A stretch of DNA of 64,000 nucleotides from Falsiroseomonas ponticola (GCF_016805305.1 NZ_JAERQN010000001.1:124001-188000), one strand, 5' to 3'; positions 44,536 through 53,163 are shown, numbered from the stretch's first letter. The notes: generated by a model from the sequence alone, not told the origin. Made by a program: numbers and translations.

Positions 44536-45570
44536 ATGCGGCCGCACCGCTTTCCCAGCCGTTACGGCCTGCTGCTGGCGCTGCTGCTGGCCTGCGCCGC
44601 CCCGCCGGCGCGGGCGGAGACGCTGGCCCTCGCCCTGCCCGACGGCGGCTGCACCCTGCTGGCGGCGCCGGAGGGCGCGGCGCGCCAGGTGGCTGAGGAG
44701 CTGGCCCGCGACGCGACGCAGATCCGCGACATGGCCGCCCGGCTGCTGGCCGATGCCGCCACCATGCGCCTGGCGCCGGCGCGCGAACGCGTGCCCCGCT
44801 TCGGCGACTGGGCCTATGGCTGGGTGCAGAGCTACGTCACCTCATACCGCGTCCTGGTGCGCGGCGCGGTGGGGCTGGCGGATGCCCTGGCCGGGCGGGG
44901 CGAGGTGCCGGACCCCGCCCGGATCGCGGAGGAGATGGCCGCGCCCATCCGCGAGGAATTCCGACTGCGCGTCCTGTACCCGGCGCTGGAGGAAGGCGGC
45001 TTCGGCGCGGATCTCGCCCATGTCGGCGCCGTGGTCGATGCCGAATGGGCCCGGGCGCTGGACGCGGCCGCCCGGCGGCTGCGCGCCCTGCCGCCCGGCA
45101 CCGGCCAGCCCGTGGCGGTGCTGGACCTGGCCGCCGCCGCCCGCCCCCTGGCGCCGGCCCTGGCCGCCGCCGCGCCGGACGACCCGATGGCGGTGATCGC
45201 GGAGGAAGGCGCCGAGACCGGCATGGTGTTCATGCGCTCCCTCCGCCCCATGGCCGCGCGGCTTGGCGCCGTGGTGGTGCGGGTGAGCGAGGCGGGGTCG
45301 ATCGTCGCGACCGGCGGCGTCTTCGGCTACGCGATGGCCGGGCTGCCCGGCACCGTCATCGGCGTGGCGAGCGGCATCGGCGCCTCCTGGGGCATCGACT
45401 GGCTGTTCAACAAGCTCGATGCCACGCTGAACCGAACGGCCTTCGAGGCACAGGCCCTGGAGGCGATCGGCAATGCCGAGCGGCGGCTGGCCGCCGAAGC
45501 CACGCAGGCCACCGCCGCGGCGCTGCAGGCCCGGCTGGACGCGCTGCTGCGCGCCGCACCCTGCCCATGA
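44536..45570 (+). CDS. Exported protein with C-terminal glycine-rich membrane hairpin, unknown function
   Basis: 344 residues. Signal peptide RYGLLLALLLACAAPPARA (LLAC could be a lipobox). The long helical soluble part includes FGDWAYGWVQSYVTSYRVLVRGAVGLADALAGRGEVPDP and REEFRLRVLYPALEEGGFGADLAHVGAVVDAEW. A Gly-rich hydrophobic hairpin (about 255-285: ATGGVFGYAMAGLPGTVIGVASGIGASWGIDWL) precedes a final helical segment. I do not recognise it. Its stop overlaps the next start (ATGA, 45567), so it is in one operon with 45567-47646. Confidence 0.72.
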   Translation: MRPHRFPSRYGLLLALLLACAAPPARAETLALALPDGGCTLLAAPEGAARQVAEELARDATQIRDMAARLLADAATMRLAPARERVPRFGDWAYGWVQSYVTSYRVLVRGAVGLADALAGRGEVPDPARIAEEMAAPIREEFRLRVLYPALEEGGFGADLAHVGAVVDAEWARALDAAARRLRALPPGTGQPVAVLDLAAAARPLAPALAAAAPDDPMAVIAEEGAETGMVFMRSLRPMAARLGAVVVRVSEAGSIVATGGVFGYAMAGLPGTVIGVASGIGASWGIDWLFNKLDATLNRTAFEAQALEAIGNAERRLAAEATQATAAALQARLDALLRAAPCP

Positions 45571-46292
45571 TGCCCCTGCCCACCCCCGCGGCGGCGGAGG
45601 AGCCGGCCGCGCCGCCGGCCCCGCCCCCCGCCGCGCCCCGCGCGTCGCGCCTGCCGCTGCTGCTCTCGGCCGGGGCCTTCCTGCTCTCGGCCGCGGCGCT
45701 GGCGGCGGCGCTGGACCGGCCCCTGCCGCCCGTCGTCGCCTCGGCCGCCGCGGTGATGCCCGCGCCGCTGCCGGCGGATGCGCCGCTGCCGCTGATCGGG
45801 ATCGAGCTGCTGCTGCCGCACCTGCCGCGCGCCGCCCCCTTCCCGCGCGCCTTCGCCCTGGCCCTGGCCTTCGCCGCCGGCGATGCGGAGGCGAGCGCGC
45901 TGCTGGCCCCGCTGCACGCCGTGGCGCCGCATGGCGCGCCCTCCGCCCGGCAATTGGCCGAGAGCTTCGGGGAAGCCGCGGAAGCCGCGCTGCTGGCGGA
46001 GATGGGGCTGGCCCCGGATGCCGGCTGGCTGGCACGGCGCGCCGCCGCCACCATGCGCTTCGGCGCCAGCCTGGGCAGCACCGGCACGCCCACCCTGGCC
46101 GCCGTGCAGGCCGCCACCACCGCGCTGGCGGCCGCGGACCTTCCGGCGGCGGAGGCCGCGCTGGCCGGCCTGCCGCCCGCCCCGGCCGCCGCGCTCCGCC
46201 CCTGGCGCGAAGGCCTGCAGCGGCGCCTGGCCGCCGATGCCGCCGCGCGCCAGCTGGCGGCCCTTGCCCTGCAGCGGGTCGCGGCGCGATGA
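45567..46292 (+). CDS. Mitofilin-like single-pass membrane protein (B)
   Basis: 241 residues: Ala/Pro-rich cytoplasmic tail, a membrane helix at about 32-50 (LPLLLSAGAFLLSAAALAAAL), then a helical domain parallel to that of the protein at 39300: ...FAAGDAEASALLAPLHAVAPHG..., SFGEAAEAALLAEMG, and an ending TTALAAADLPAAEAALAGL...WREGLQRRLAADAAARQL. It lacks the coiled coil seen in paralogue A. ATG 45567 or 45570 are both possible. Coupled to its neighbours by ATGA on both sides. Confidence 0.68.
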   Translation: MMPLPTPAAAEEPAAPPAPPPAAPRASRLPLLLSAGAFLLSAAALAAALDRPLPPVVASAAAVMPAPLPADAPLPLIGIELLLPHLPRAAPFPRAFALALAFAAGDAEASALLAPLHAVAPHGAPSARQLAESFGEAAEAALLAEMGLAPDAGWLARRAAATMRFGASLGSTGTPTLAAVQAATTALAAADLPAAEAALAGLPPAPAAALRPWREGLQRRLAADAAARQLAALALQRVAAR

Positions 46293-46705
46293 GCGTCGCA
46301 CCGTTCAACTGGCGGGGCGTGGTGGCGCGGGGGCTGTTCAGCCTGTTCATCGTCTTTGCCATCTACAACCCCTCCGGCACCTCCTACCTCCATTGGGTGC
46401 TGGGCGGCTTCGACTGGTTCTGGGCCAAGCTCGCCATCGGCGCCGTGCTGGCCACGATCCTGATCCTGCTGTGGCGAACGACGATGGGCGTGCTCGGCCG
46501 CACCGGCGTCGCGCTCGTCCTCCTCTTCTCCATCGGCACCAGCGTCACCCTGGCGCAGCTGACGGGCCAGCCGCTGCTCGATGGAGCCACCCTGCTCATC
46601 TGGGCCCTGGTGAGCATCGCGGCCGTCTTCACCGCCGGCCTGTCCTACTCCCACCTCGACCACCGCCTGACCGGCATCACCCACACGGAGGAAGTCAAAA
46701 AGTGA
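46289..46705 (+). CDS. DUF6524-like small integral membrane protein
   Basis: 138 residues with four membrane helices. Begins FNWRGVVARGLFSLFIVFAIYNPSGTSYLHWVLGG, the conserved opening of the DUF6524 family as I know it. The two central helices are separated by only short loops; the C-terminus is charged (HLDHRLTGITHTEEVKK). Function unknown. Overlaps the preceding gene by ATGA and the following gene by GTGA (46702-46705). Confidence 0.75.
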   Translation: MSVAPFNWRGVVARGLFSLFIVFAIYNPSGTSYLHWVLGGFDWFWAKLAIGAVLATILILLWRTTMGVLGRTGVALVLLFSIGTSVTLAQLTGQPLLDGATLLIWALVSIAAVFTAGLSYSHLDHRLTGITHTEEVKK

Positions 46706-47646
46706 CTCCCGTAGCCCCCGACGCATCGAAGGCCGATGCCTTCGTGCTCAGCTGCATCGACCCGCGCCTGGTCGATGACGTGACGCAGCTGCTGGCCACC
46801 ATGGGCCGCACCAACCGCTACAGCGAGATGCGGATCGCCGGCGCGGCGCTGGCCGCGGTGGACGAGGCGCGGCCGGGCTGGAACAGCGCGGTGTGGGACA
46901 ACCTCGCCGCCTCCCGCCAGCTGCATGGCGTGCGGCGCGTGATCATCATCAACCACCGCGACTGCGGCGCCATGAACCTCTGGGCCGGACGCAACCTGGC
47001 GGCGGACCCGGTGGAGGAGGAGCGCCAGCACCAGGCGGTGATGGACCGCGCAGCGGCGGAGGTGCTGCGCCGCCATCCCGACATGGCGGTGGAGCTGCAC
47101 CTGATGGCGCTGGATGGCAGCACGCAGCGCCTGCCCTGCGCGGCCTGCAACGCGGCCGCCGAGCGTCGCCTGGACACGATGCGCCCGATGCTGCGGGCCG
47201 AGGCCGTGGCACCCCCGCCCCCGCCCTCTCCGCCCGCCGGCGCGCCCGCCTTCGCGGAGCTGGTGCGCCTGCGCCTGTCCGGCGGCCTCGCGGATGCGGA
47301 GGCCGAGCGCGCGCTGCTGACCGAAGGCGTCACGCGCTACGGCCTGACGGCGGCGGAAGCGCGCGCCGCGCTGGCGGCGGAAGCCACGCGCCACGGCGCC
47401 ACGCCCAGCACCGCCGCGCGGCAGGTCGTGGTCTTCCTGCGCGCGCAGGCGGATGGGAAGGGCCGCGTCTCCCGCCGCGATGTCGGGCATGCGGCGTCGC
47501 TGTATCACGGCCTGGCCGGCAACCAGGGCCGCCGCGCCGATGCCGATCGCGCGGTGGCGAAGCTGATGGAGGCCGAGGGCCTGTCCCCGCGCCCCGACGG
47601 CGTGCTGCGCACCACCACCTGGTACCGCCGCCTGGCGGAGGCGTAG
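46702..47646 (+). CDS. Beta-carbonic-anhydrase-like domain fused to domain X
   Basis: 314 residues from GTG 46702. Residues about 10-165 form a small beta-carbonic-anhydrase-like domain with the predicted zinc ligands C18, H85 and C88 and the D20/R22 dyad (SCIDPR; NHRDCGAM). The usual Ser of the CxDSR motif is Pro, so activity is uncertain. A Pro-rich linker (169-183) leads to domain X (184-314), homologous over its full length to the protein at 42155. Cytoplasmic. Tight coupling to a DUF6524 gene suggests work at the membrane. I know of no characterised protein with this combination. Confidence 0.78.
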   Translation: MTPVAPDASKADAFVLSCIDPRLVDDVTQLLATMGRTNRYSEMRIAGAALAAVDEARPGWNSAVWDNLAASRQLHGVRRVIIINHRDCGAMNLWAGRNLAADPVEEERQHQAVMDRAAAEVLRRHPDMAVELHLMALDGSTQRLPCAACNAAAERRLDTMRPMLRAEAVAPPPPPSPPAGAPAFAELVRLRLSGGLADAEAERALLTEGVTRYGLTAAEARAALAAEATRHGATPSTAARQVVVFLRAQADGKGRVSRRDVGHAASLYHGLAGNQGRRADADRAVAKLMEAEGLSPRPDGVLRTTTWYRRLAEA

Positions 47647-47648
47647 CG

Positions 47649-48044
47649 CTACCCGGCCCCGGCCGCGCGCGCCGCCTGGGTGATGCGCGCGGCCATGGCC
47701 TGCAGCGGGCGGTTATCCGCCAGGCTGAACAGGAAGGCGTTCTCCGCGAAGGCATCGCGCAGGTAGTGGCCCGTCGGCGCCGGCGCGCCGGCATAGGTCA
47801 GCCGCAGGAACTGCACCAGCAGCAGCGACCGCACGAGGTGCACGCCGACCAGGCTGCGCAGCAGGATGGTCGTCTCCATCTCCCGCTCCAGATGCGACAG
47901 CAGGTTCACCGCCGTGAACCAGGGCCCGTGGCGCAGGATGCGCAGCCGGTCCGCATGCAGCACCAGGTGCCCGCCCATGCCGTGCAGCGATGCCAGCACG
48001 GGATCCGGCTTCCAGCCCCTGCCACGCATCACAGCCTGCGCCAT
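47649..48044 (-). CDS. Small PH-like domain protein, unknown function
   Basis: 131 residues without signal peptide. GGHLVLHADRLRILRHGPWFTAVNLLSHLEREMETTILLRSLVGVHLVRSLLLVQFLRLTYAG resembles the strand pattern of bacterial PH-like domains, followed by a short helical end (HYLRDAFAENAFLFSLADN). The assignment is weak. Ribosome site GAGGAGG precedes the ATG at 48044. It is convergent with the carbonic-anhydrase fusion (2-base gap) and divergent from the second DUF4239 gene. Confidence 0.6.
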   Translation of the reverse strand: MAQAVMRGRGWKPDPVLASLHGMGGHLVLHADRLRILRHGPWFTAVNLLSHLEREMETTILLRSLVGVHLVRSLLLVQFLRLTYAGAPAPTGHYLRDAFAENAFLFSLADNRPLQAMAARITQAARAAGAG

Positions 48045-48122
48045 CGCCTCGCCTCCTCGCGCGCGAAGCTAGCACCAGGCGCCATCAACGGCCGGTTAAG
48101 CGCGGCGGGCGCAGGCTGGGGC

Positions 48123-48935
48123 ATGGACCTGTCGCCGCTGCTGCACGGCCTGCCGAGCCCCGCCATCTACGCCAGCTTCATGGCCGCCGCCGCGCTGGCG
48201 GCCGCGCTGGCCTGCGCCGCGCTGGCGCCGCTGGCGCGCATCCCGCAGACCAAGGAACACATCGACATCGCCATGCGCACCACCGGCGCGGTGATGGCGG
48301 CGCTGACCCTCATCCTCGCCTTCTGCGCCGTGCAGGCGCGCAGCCAGGCCGGCGATGCGCAGCGCCTGGTCACGACGGAGGTCGCGGCGATCGCGACCAT
48401 GGCGCGCATCGCGGATCGCGCCGGGGTCGCCGGCCATGCGCTGCGGCAGGACCTGGCCGCCTATGCGCGCAGCATCGCCGATGACGAGTTCCCGGTCATG
48501 GCGCTGCAGGGCCGCCACCCCGCGACCCAGGCGGTGCTGGAACGGCTGGAGGCCGGCTTCTACCAACTGGCCGCGACGGCGCCGGAAGTGCTGGCCACCG
48601 ACATGCTGCAGGAATTCGACGACATGGACGGCGCGCGGGACAAGCGCCTGGATGGCGCGCGCATCGGCCTGCCGCAGGAATTCTGGATGCTGATCCTGGT
48701 GCTGTTCGGCCTGCTGGCGCTGACCGGCGCGCTGTATCCGCCGCGGCTGCACACGGTGGCGATGCTGGCGGTGCAGGCGGCCGGCGTGGGCGCGCTGATC
48801 GCCTTCGTCTTCCTGATGGACCAACCCTTCCGCAGCAGCATCGGCGTTTCCGCCAGCCCCTACCAGGCGCTGTCGCAGAGCCTGGCGCATCGCGCCGCCG
48901 CCATCCCCGGCAGCACGCGCCACGCCAGGCCCTGA
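48123..48935 (+). CDS. DUF4239 (bestrophin-like) membrane protein (B)
   Basis: 270 residues with the same plan as the protein at 43025: helices at about 15-38 and 54-72, a soluble region from ARSQAGDAQRLVTTEVAAIATMARIAD to about 180, then two C-terminal helices (EFWMLILVLFGLLALTGAL and VAMLAVQAAGVGALIAFVFLMD) and the DUF4239-like ending QPFRSSIGVSASPYQ. The last motif is closer to the textbook family than in paralogue A. It closes the unnamed membrane cluster; 3 bases separate it from the convergent CocE gene. Confidence 0.8.
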   Translation: MDLSPLLHGLPSPAIYASFMAAAALAAALACAALAPLARIPQTKEHIDIAMRTTGAVMAALTLILAFCAVQARSQAGDAQRLVTTEVAAIATMARIADRAGVAGHALRQDLAAYARSIADDEFPVMALQGRHPATQAVLERLEAGFYQLAATAPEVLATDMLQEFDDMDGARDKRLDGARIGLPQEFWMLILVLFGLLALTGALYPPRLHTVAMLAVQAAGVGALIAFVFLMDQPFRSSIGVSASPYQALSQSLAHRAAAIPGSTRHARP

Positions 48936-48938
48936 GGA

Positions 48939-50558
48939 TCAGGGCAGCAGCGGCATCTCCAGCCGGCAGCCCGCCGCGCCCGTGCGCAGCGCGATGGCGA
49001 TGGGATGCGCCTCCGCCCCCGTGGCGCGGCGCGGATCGGTGCCGGTGCCGGGGTTGATCGGATGCGCGGGGAAGCAGGCCCCGGCGATGGACAGGCGCAG
49101 CGCCTCCCCAGGCTGCAGCGTGATGCAGAGCGGGCGCATCGCGAGGCGGAGTCCGGAGACGGCGCCGGCCTCGATCCGCGCATGGGCCTGGGAGAGCGCC
49201 ATGACGCGCCCTTCCCGCGTCACCAGCGACAGCGTCGCGTTGAGGTCGAAGGATTCCGCATCCGTCTCCGCGCTCAGCACCACGGCGGGATCGCCGGCAT
49301 AGGTGACGGGCGCGGCGACGGGCGCGCTGGTGAAGCAGGCGATGTCGAAGCGGGCATCGATCTCCGCCCGGTCGCGCCAGCCCTGCCCCGCGCCATGCGC
49401 GAGCCCGAAGGCCGGCACGGGCCGCCAGGGATCGTGCACGAAGCGCTCCCAGCCCTCGGCCGCGGGCGCATCGGCCACCAGCGCGCCGTCGTCGCTGCGC
49501 ATGGCGGCAAGGCCGTTGCCCGCGCAGTGCAGCACCTGGCGCGGCCCCTCCGGCCAGGCCTCGAACAACCGCCAGCCGCGCGTGCCGAGGTCGAAGAGCC
49601 GCACGGCAGGCTCCCGCATCCAGGGCGCGGGATCATGGCCCTTCAGCGCATGGTCGAAGAAGTCCACCTGCATCCCGTCGATGCCGCTCAGCGCTTGCGC
49701 GCCGAAATCCACCCCCGCCCCCTGCGGCGCCCAGGCGAGATGCGTCCAGGGCCCGATGACGAGGTGCCCGCCGAGATGCCTGAACCCAGCCACCGTCCCC
49801 GCCAAATGGTAGTCGAACCAGCCGCCGGTGAAGAAGGCGGGCACCGCGGGCCGGGCCTCGCCGATCAGCGCGGCCGATGACGCCTGCCGCACATAGGGAT
49901 GCTCCGGCCCCGCTTCCCGCCACAGCGCGTAATGGCTGTAGGCGGCATGCCGGCGCAGCACGCTGGGATCCGCCGGCACCGGCCCATCGAAGCGCATCCC
50001 GCCATTGGCCGCCGCGGCGAGTTCCGCGAAGGCTTCCGGATCATCCGCCCGCTTCGCCATCAGCGCCGCCATCTGCGCGGCCCAATAGGCGCTGCCGCCG
50101 AGCGTGAAGGCGCCCCCCGGCGCGATGCGCTCCTTGTAGAAATCCCAGAGCGCCATGCCCGGCGCGATCGCCTTCAGCGCCGGCGGCGATTGCGAGAGCG
50201 CCAGCGTCTGCGCCGCCCCCTGGTAGGAGAAGCCGTACATCCCGACCACGCCGGAGGAGCCCGGCAGCCCCGCCGCCCAGGCGATGCTCTCCGCCCCATC
50301 CGCGGCCTCCGCCGAATAGGGCAGGAACCTGCCCTCCGAGGTGCCGGCGCCGCGTACATCCTGGATGACGGTGATGAAGCCCCGCGCGGCATACCAGGCG
50401 GGATGCGCGTAGACGACCGTCGAGGCGATGCCGCGCCCATAGGGCTGGCGCATCAGCAGCACGGGATGCGGCCCAGGGGAGGCCGGACGCCACACCGCCG
50501 CATCCAGCCGCGTGCCGTCCGCCAGGCGCATGGAGACGGTGTCGTCGGGCCGCATCAC
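48939..50558 (-). CDS. CocE/NonD-family hydrolase
   Basis: 539-residue serine hydrolase of the S15/CocE group (alpha/beta hydrolase plus C-terminal jelly roll). Motifs: GPHPVLLMRQPYGRG, FITVIQDVRGAGTSEGRF, nucleophile in GMYGFSYQGAAQ, and the C-terminal galactose-binding-like domain starting near CFTSAPVAAPVTYAGDP. Likely an esterase or amidase. No signal peptide. It overlaps the upstream flavoprotein gene by ATGA (50555), so oxidase and hydrolase act in one pathway. Confidence 0.9.
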   Translation of the reverse strand: MMRPDDTVSMRLADGTRLDAAVWRPASPGPHPVLLMRQPYGRGIASTVVYAHPAWYAARGFITVIQDVRGAGTSEGRFLPYSAEAADGAESIAWAAGLPGSSGVVGMYGFSYQGAAQTLALSQSPPALKAIAPGMALWDFYKERIAPGGAFTLGGSAYWAAQMAALMAKRADDPEAFAELAAAANGGMRFDGPVPADPSVLRRHAAYSHYALWREAGPEHPYVRQASSAALIGEARPAVPAFFTGGWFDYHLAGTVAGFRHLGGHLVIGPWTHLAWAPQGAGVDFGAQALSGIDGMQVDFFDHALKGHDPAPWMREPAVRLFDLGTRGWRLFEAWPEGPRQVLHCAGNGLAAMRSDDGALVADAPAAEGWERFVHDPWRPVPAFGLAHGAGQGWRDRAEIDARFDIACFTSAPVAAPVTYAGDPAVVLSAETDAESFDLNATLSLVTREGRVMALSQAHARIEAGAVSGLRLAMRPLCITLQPGEALRLSIAGACFPAHPINPGTGTDPRRATGAEAHPIAIALRTGAAGCRLEMPLLP

Positions 50559-51943
50559 AGCGCCTTCCGCAGCGACCAGCCGCTGGTCGGCAGGTCGATG
50601 CCCGCGCGGGAATCCTCCGGCGCATCGAAGACCAGCTTGCCGGGGTTGAGCAGGTTCCTCGGGTCCATCACGCGCTTGAACACCGCGTCCCGCGCATCGA
50701 ACTGCTTGATGCCGACCTTCTTGACGGAGGAGCTGTGCGAATTGGCCACGCTCACCCCCTCCGCCTGCATCGCCTGCACCAGCGCCGCCATCTGCGCCTC
50801 GCTCTCATACAGCACCGCCGGCGTGCCCATGGCCAGCAGCTTGCCGCCGGTTCGTTCCAGCTCGAGCCGCATCGGCGCCTCCGGATAGCGCGCATGCACG
50901 CGGCCGATGGAGCCGACCAGGTCCTCGGTCGGGAAGAGGCCCATCACGCCGGTGAAGCGCGGATCGCTCTTCTGGATGTGGATGTTGGAATGGCCCCAGG
51001 AGAATTCGTAGAGCGGCGCGCCATAGGGCCCTTCGCCCTCCGCGCTGTCGCTCGCGATCAGCCCGCCATGCTCCGCGACCAACTGGCGAAAAGCGTCCAT
51101 GAAGGGCGCGGCGATGAGGCAGGAAACCATCGAATGCCCATCCGGCACGATGGTGCCCATGGGCTTCATCAGGCGCGGGATGGGCCAGCCCTGGATGCTG
51201 ACGAGCTTGCGGATGATCGCATCCTCCTGCGCCAGCTGCACGCCGAAGCGCACCGCCTGCATGAAGTCCGGGAAGGAGGCCAGGCATTCGCGCCATGCCC
51301 AGGCCGGCGCCAGCGGCATCTCGCATTCCAGGATCACGGCATTGGCGCCATAGGCGTGGTGCACCAGGGCGATGTCGGCGCCGCGCAGCTCCACCACGCG
51401 CGGCTCCTCCTCCATGCTCATCACTTCCAGCGCCAGGATGTTGCCCTTGTCCGCCAGCATGCCCCAGACGCAGGACCCGATGCCGGCATGCCCGCCGCTG
51501 ATGAACCCCGCGATGGTGGCGCTGCGCTTGGTGGAGGGATGGATGCGAAGCTCCCAGCCCTGCGGCCGCGTCTCCGCATCCACATCGATGCACATCGTGC
51601 CCGCCTTCACGCGCACCACGCCCGGCTTCTGCCAGACCACGCCGGCGAAGCCCGTCATGTCCAGCAGCACGCCGCCTTCCAGCGGCACGGATTGCCCGAA
51701 ATTCGCCGTGCCCCCGCCCCGCGGCGTGACCGGCAGGCCGAGCCGGCAGGCGGCGGAGAGCACGCGGGCGATCTCCTCCCTCGTGCGCGGCGTCACGATC
51801 ACCTCCGCGAACTTGTCCTTCAGCGCGCGCCGGAGCATGGGCGAGACGGCGAAGCGATCCCGGCTGCGCAGCCTGACGGCGGCGGGATCGGTGATGCAGG
51901 GGACATCCCCGATGGCGGCGGCGAAGGCGGCGATGCGGTCCAT
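50555..51943 (-). CDS. GlcD-like FAD-linked oxidase (paralogue 1)
   Basis: 462-residue flavoprotein of the vanillyl-alcohol-oxidase/GlcD fold: N-terminal PCMH-type FAD domain with VTPRGGGTANFGQSVPLEGGVLLDMTGF, the helical GFISGGHAGIGSCVWGMLADKGN segment, and a C-terminal FNPGK-type ending MDPRNLLNPGKLVF. Would oxidise a hydroxy-acid or related alcohol. Start at 51943 preceded by GGAG. About half of its residues match paralogue 2 at 54699. Divergent from the ABC transporter operon. Confidence 0.88.
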   Translation of the reverse strand: MDRIAAFAAAIGDVPCITDPAAVRLRSRDRFAVSPMLRRALKDKFAEVIVTPRTREEIARVLSAACRLGLPVTPRGGGTANFGQSVPLEGGVLLDMTGFAGVVWQKPGVVRVKAGTMCIDVDAETRPQGWELRIHPSTKRSATIAGFISGGHAGIGSCVWGMLADKGNILALEVMSMEEEPRVVELRGADIALVHHAYGANAVILECEMPLAPAWAWRECLASFPDFMQAVRFGVQLAQEDAIIRKLVSIQGWPIPRLMKPMGTIVPDGHSMVSCLIAAPFMDAFRQLVAEHGGLIASDSAEGEGPYGAPLYEFSWGHSNIHIQKSDPRFTGVMGLFPTEDLVGSIGRVHARYPEAPMRLELERTGGKLLAMGTPAVLYESEAQMAALVQAMQAEGVSVANSHSSSVKKVGIKQFDARDAVFKRVMDPRNLLNPGKLVFDAPEDSRAGIDLPTSGWSLRKAL

Positions 51944-52173
51944 GCGAACTCCGATGGCGAGGCGTCCTGCCCCCGGGGCAGCAAGACCCGTGCCCGTCGC
52001 GCCATCGCGGTAGCGCGGCCCCGGCGGGCGCCACGCTGCCCATGCCATGGGCGGGTTGCATGCAAGCTGCACAGCGGGACGCCAGCCGGGCTCATCCCGC
52101 CAGGGCGGATGGCAGGCAAGGCGCGGCACGGCGATTGCAACCCACCAGCCCCGATCGGCAGGGGAATGCACCC
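51944..52173. promoter_or_regulatory. Divergent intergenic region, oxidase 1 / ABC transporter
   Basis: 230 bases with no plausible gene. A perfect palindrome TTGCATGCAA (52056-52065) lies near the middle, followed by AGCTGCA. Reading frames through it are extensions of flanking genes without homology. It probably contains both promoters and a regulator site. Confidence 0.45.
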
Positions 52174-53160
52174 ATGGGTCTTCGCAACTGGATCACGCGG
52201 CTGGGGGCGGCCGCGCTGGCGCTGACAGGCGCCAGCGCCACCGCGCAGGAACGCATCACCTTCGTGACCTCCTGGCGCGCCCAGGCGGAACAGGGCGGCT
52301 ACTACCAGGCGCTGGAGAAGGGGTTCTACCGCGAATGCGGGCTGAACCTCGTCATCCGCCAGGGCGGCCCGTCGATCGACCCCGTGCAGCTGCTGGTCGG
52401 CGGCGCGGTGGAAATCGGGCTTTCCTCCGTCAGCGACGCGACCTTCCACATGCACCAGGCGGGCTTCCCCGCCCGCGCCGTCATGGCCGCCTTCCAGCGC
52501 ACGCCGCAGATCCTGATGGCGCATCCCGATAGCGGGATCGAGAGCTTCGAGGATATGCGCGGCAAGCCCATCATGATCGCGGGCAGCGCGCGCAACGCCT
52601 ATTGGCCGTTCCTGCGCAGCCGCTACGGCTTCACCGACAGCCAGATCCGCAACTACACCGGCCAGATGGCCGCCTTCCTCGCGGACCGCAACGCCATCCA
52701 GCAGGGGCTGATCACCAACGAGCCCAATCTCGCCACCCAGGCGCTCGGCCGCCCGCCCAAGGTCTTCATGATCGCGGACAGCGGCTATGGCACCTACGGC
52801 TCCGTCGTCGTCGTCGGCCAGGCGCTGATCGACCGGCGGCCGGAACTCGTGCAGTGCTTCGTCCAGGCCTCCGTCCGTGGCTGGACCGACTACCTGGCCG
52901 ATCCGACCGCGGGCTTCGCCGCCGTGGCGCGGGAGAATCCGCAGAACACGCCGGAGATCATGCGCAACGCCTTCGACAGCCTGCGCCGCGCCAACATCGT
53001 GGAGACGGAGGAGACGCGCATCCACGGCGTCGGCACCATGAGCGATGCGCGCTGGCAGTCGCATTACGAGGCGCTCGCCCGCGAAGGCATCGTCCAGCCC
53101 GGCTTCGACTGGCGCCGCGCCTATACGCTGCGCTTCCTGAACCGCGCCACCGGCAGCTGA
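52174..53160 (+). CDS. NMT1/SsuA-type ABC transporter substrate-binding protein
   Basis: 328 residues. Signal peptide around NWITRLGAAALALTGASATAQ, then ITFVTSWRAQAEQGGYYQALEKGFYRECGLNLVIRQGGPS and the lobe-closing IESFEDMRGKPIMIAG, typical of receptors for sulfonates, nitriles, pyrimidine precursors or aromatic acids. Start ATG 52174; upstream in-frame codons carry no signal. First gene of an SsuABC-type operon, 3 bases before the permease gene. Confidence 0.9.
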   Translation: MGLRNWITRLGAAALALTGASATAQERITFVTSWRAQAEQGGYYQALEKGFYRECGLNLVIRQGGPSIDPVQLLVGGAVEIGLSSVSDATFHMHQAGFPARAVMAAFQRTPQILMAHPDSGIESFEDMRGKPIMIAGSARNAYWPFLRSRYGFTDSQIRNYTGQMAAFLADRNAIQQGLITNEPNLATQALGRPPKVFMIADSGYGTYGSVVVVGQALIDRRPELVQCFVQASVRGWTDYLADPTAGFAAVARENPQNTPEIMRNAFDSLRRANIVETEETRIHGVGTMSDARWQSHYEALAREGIVQPGFDWRRAYTLRFLNRATGS

Positions 53161-53163
53161 ACC

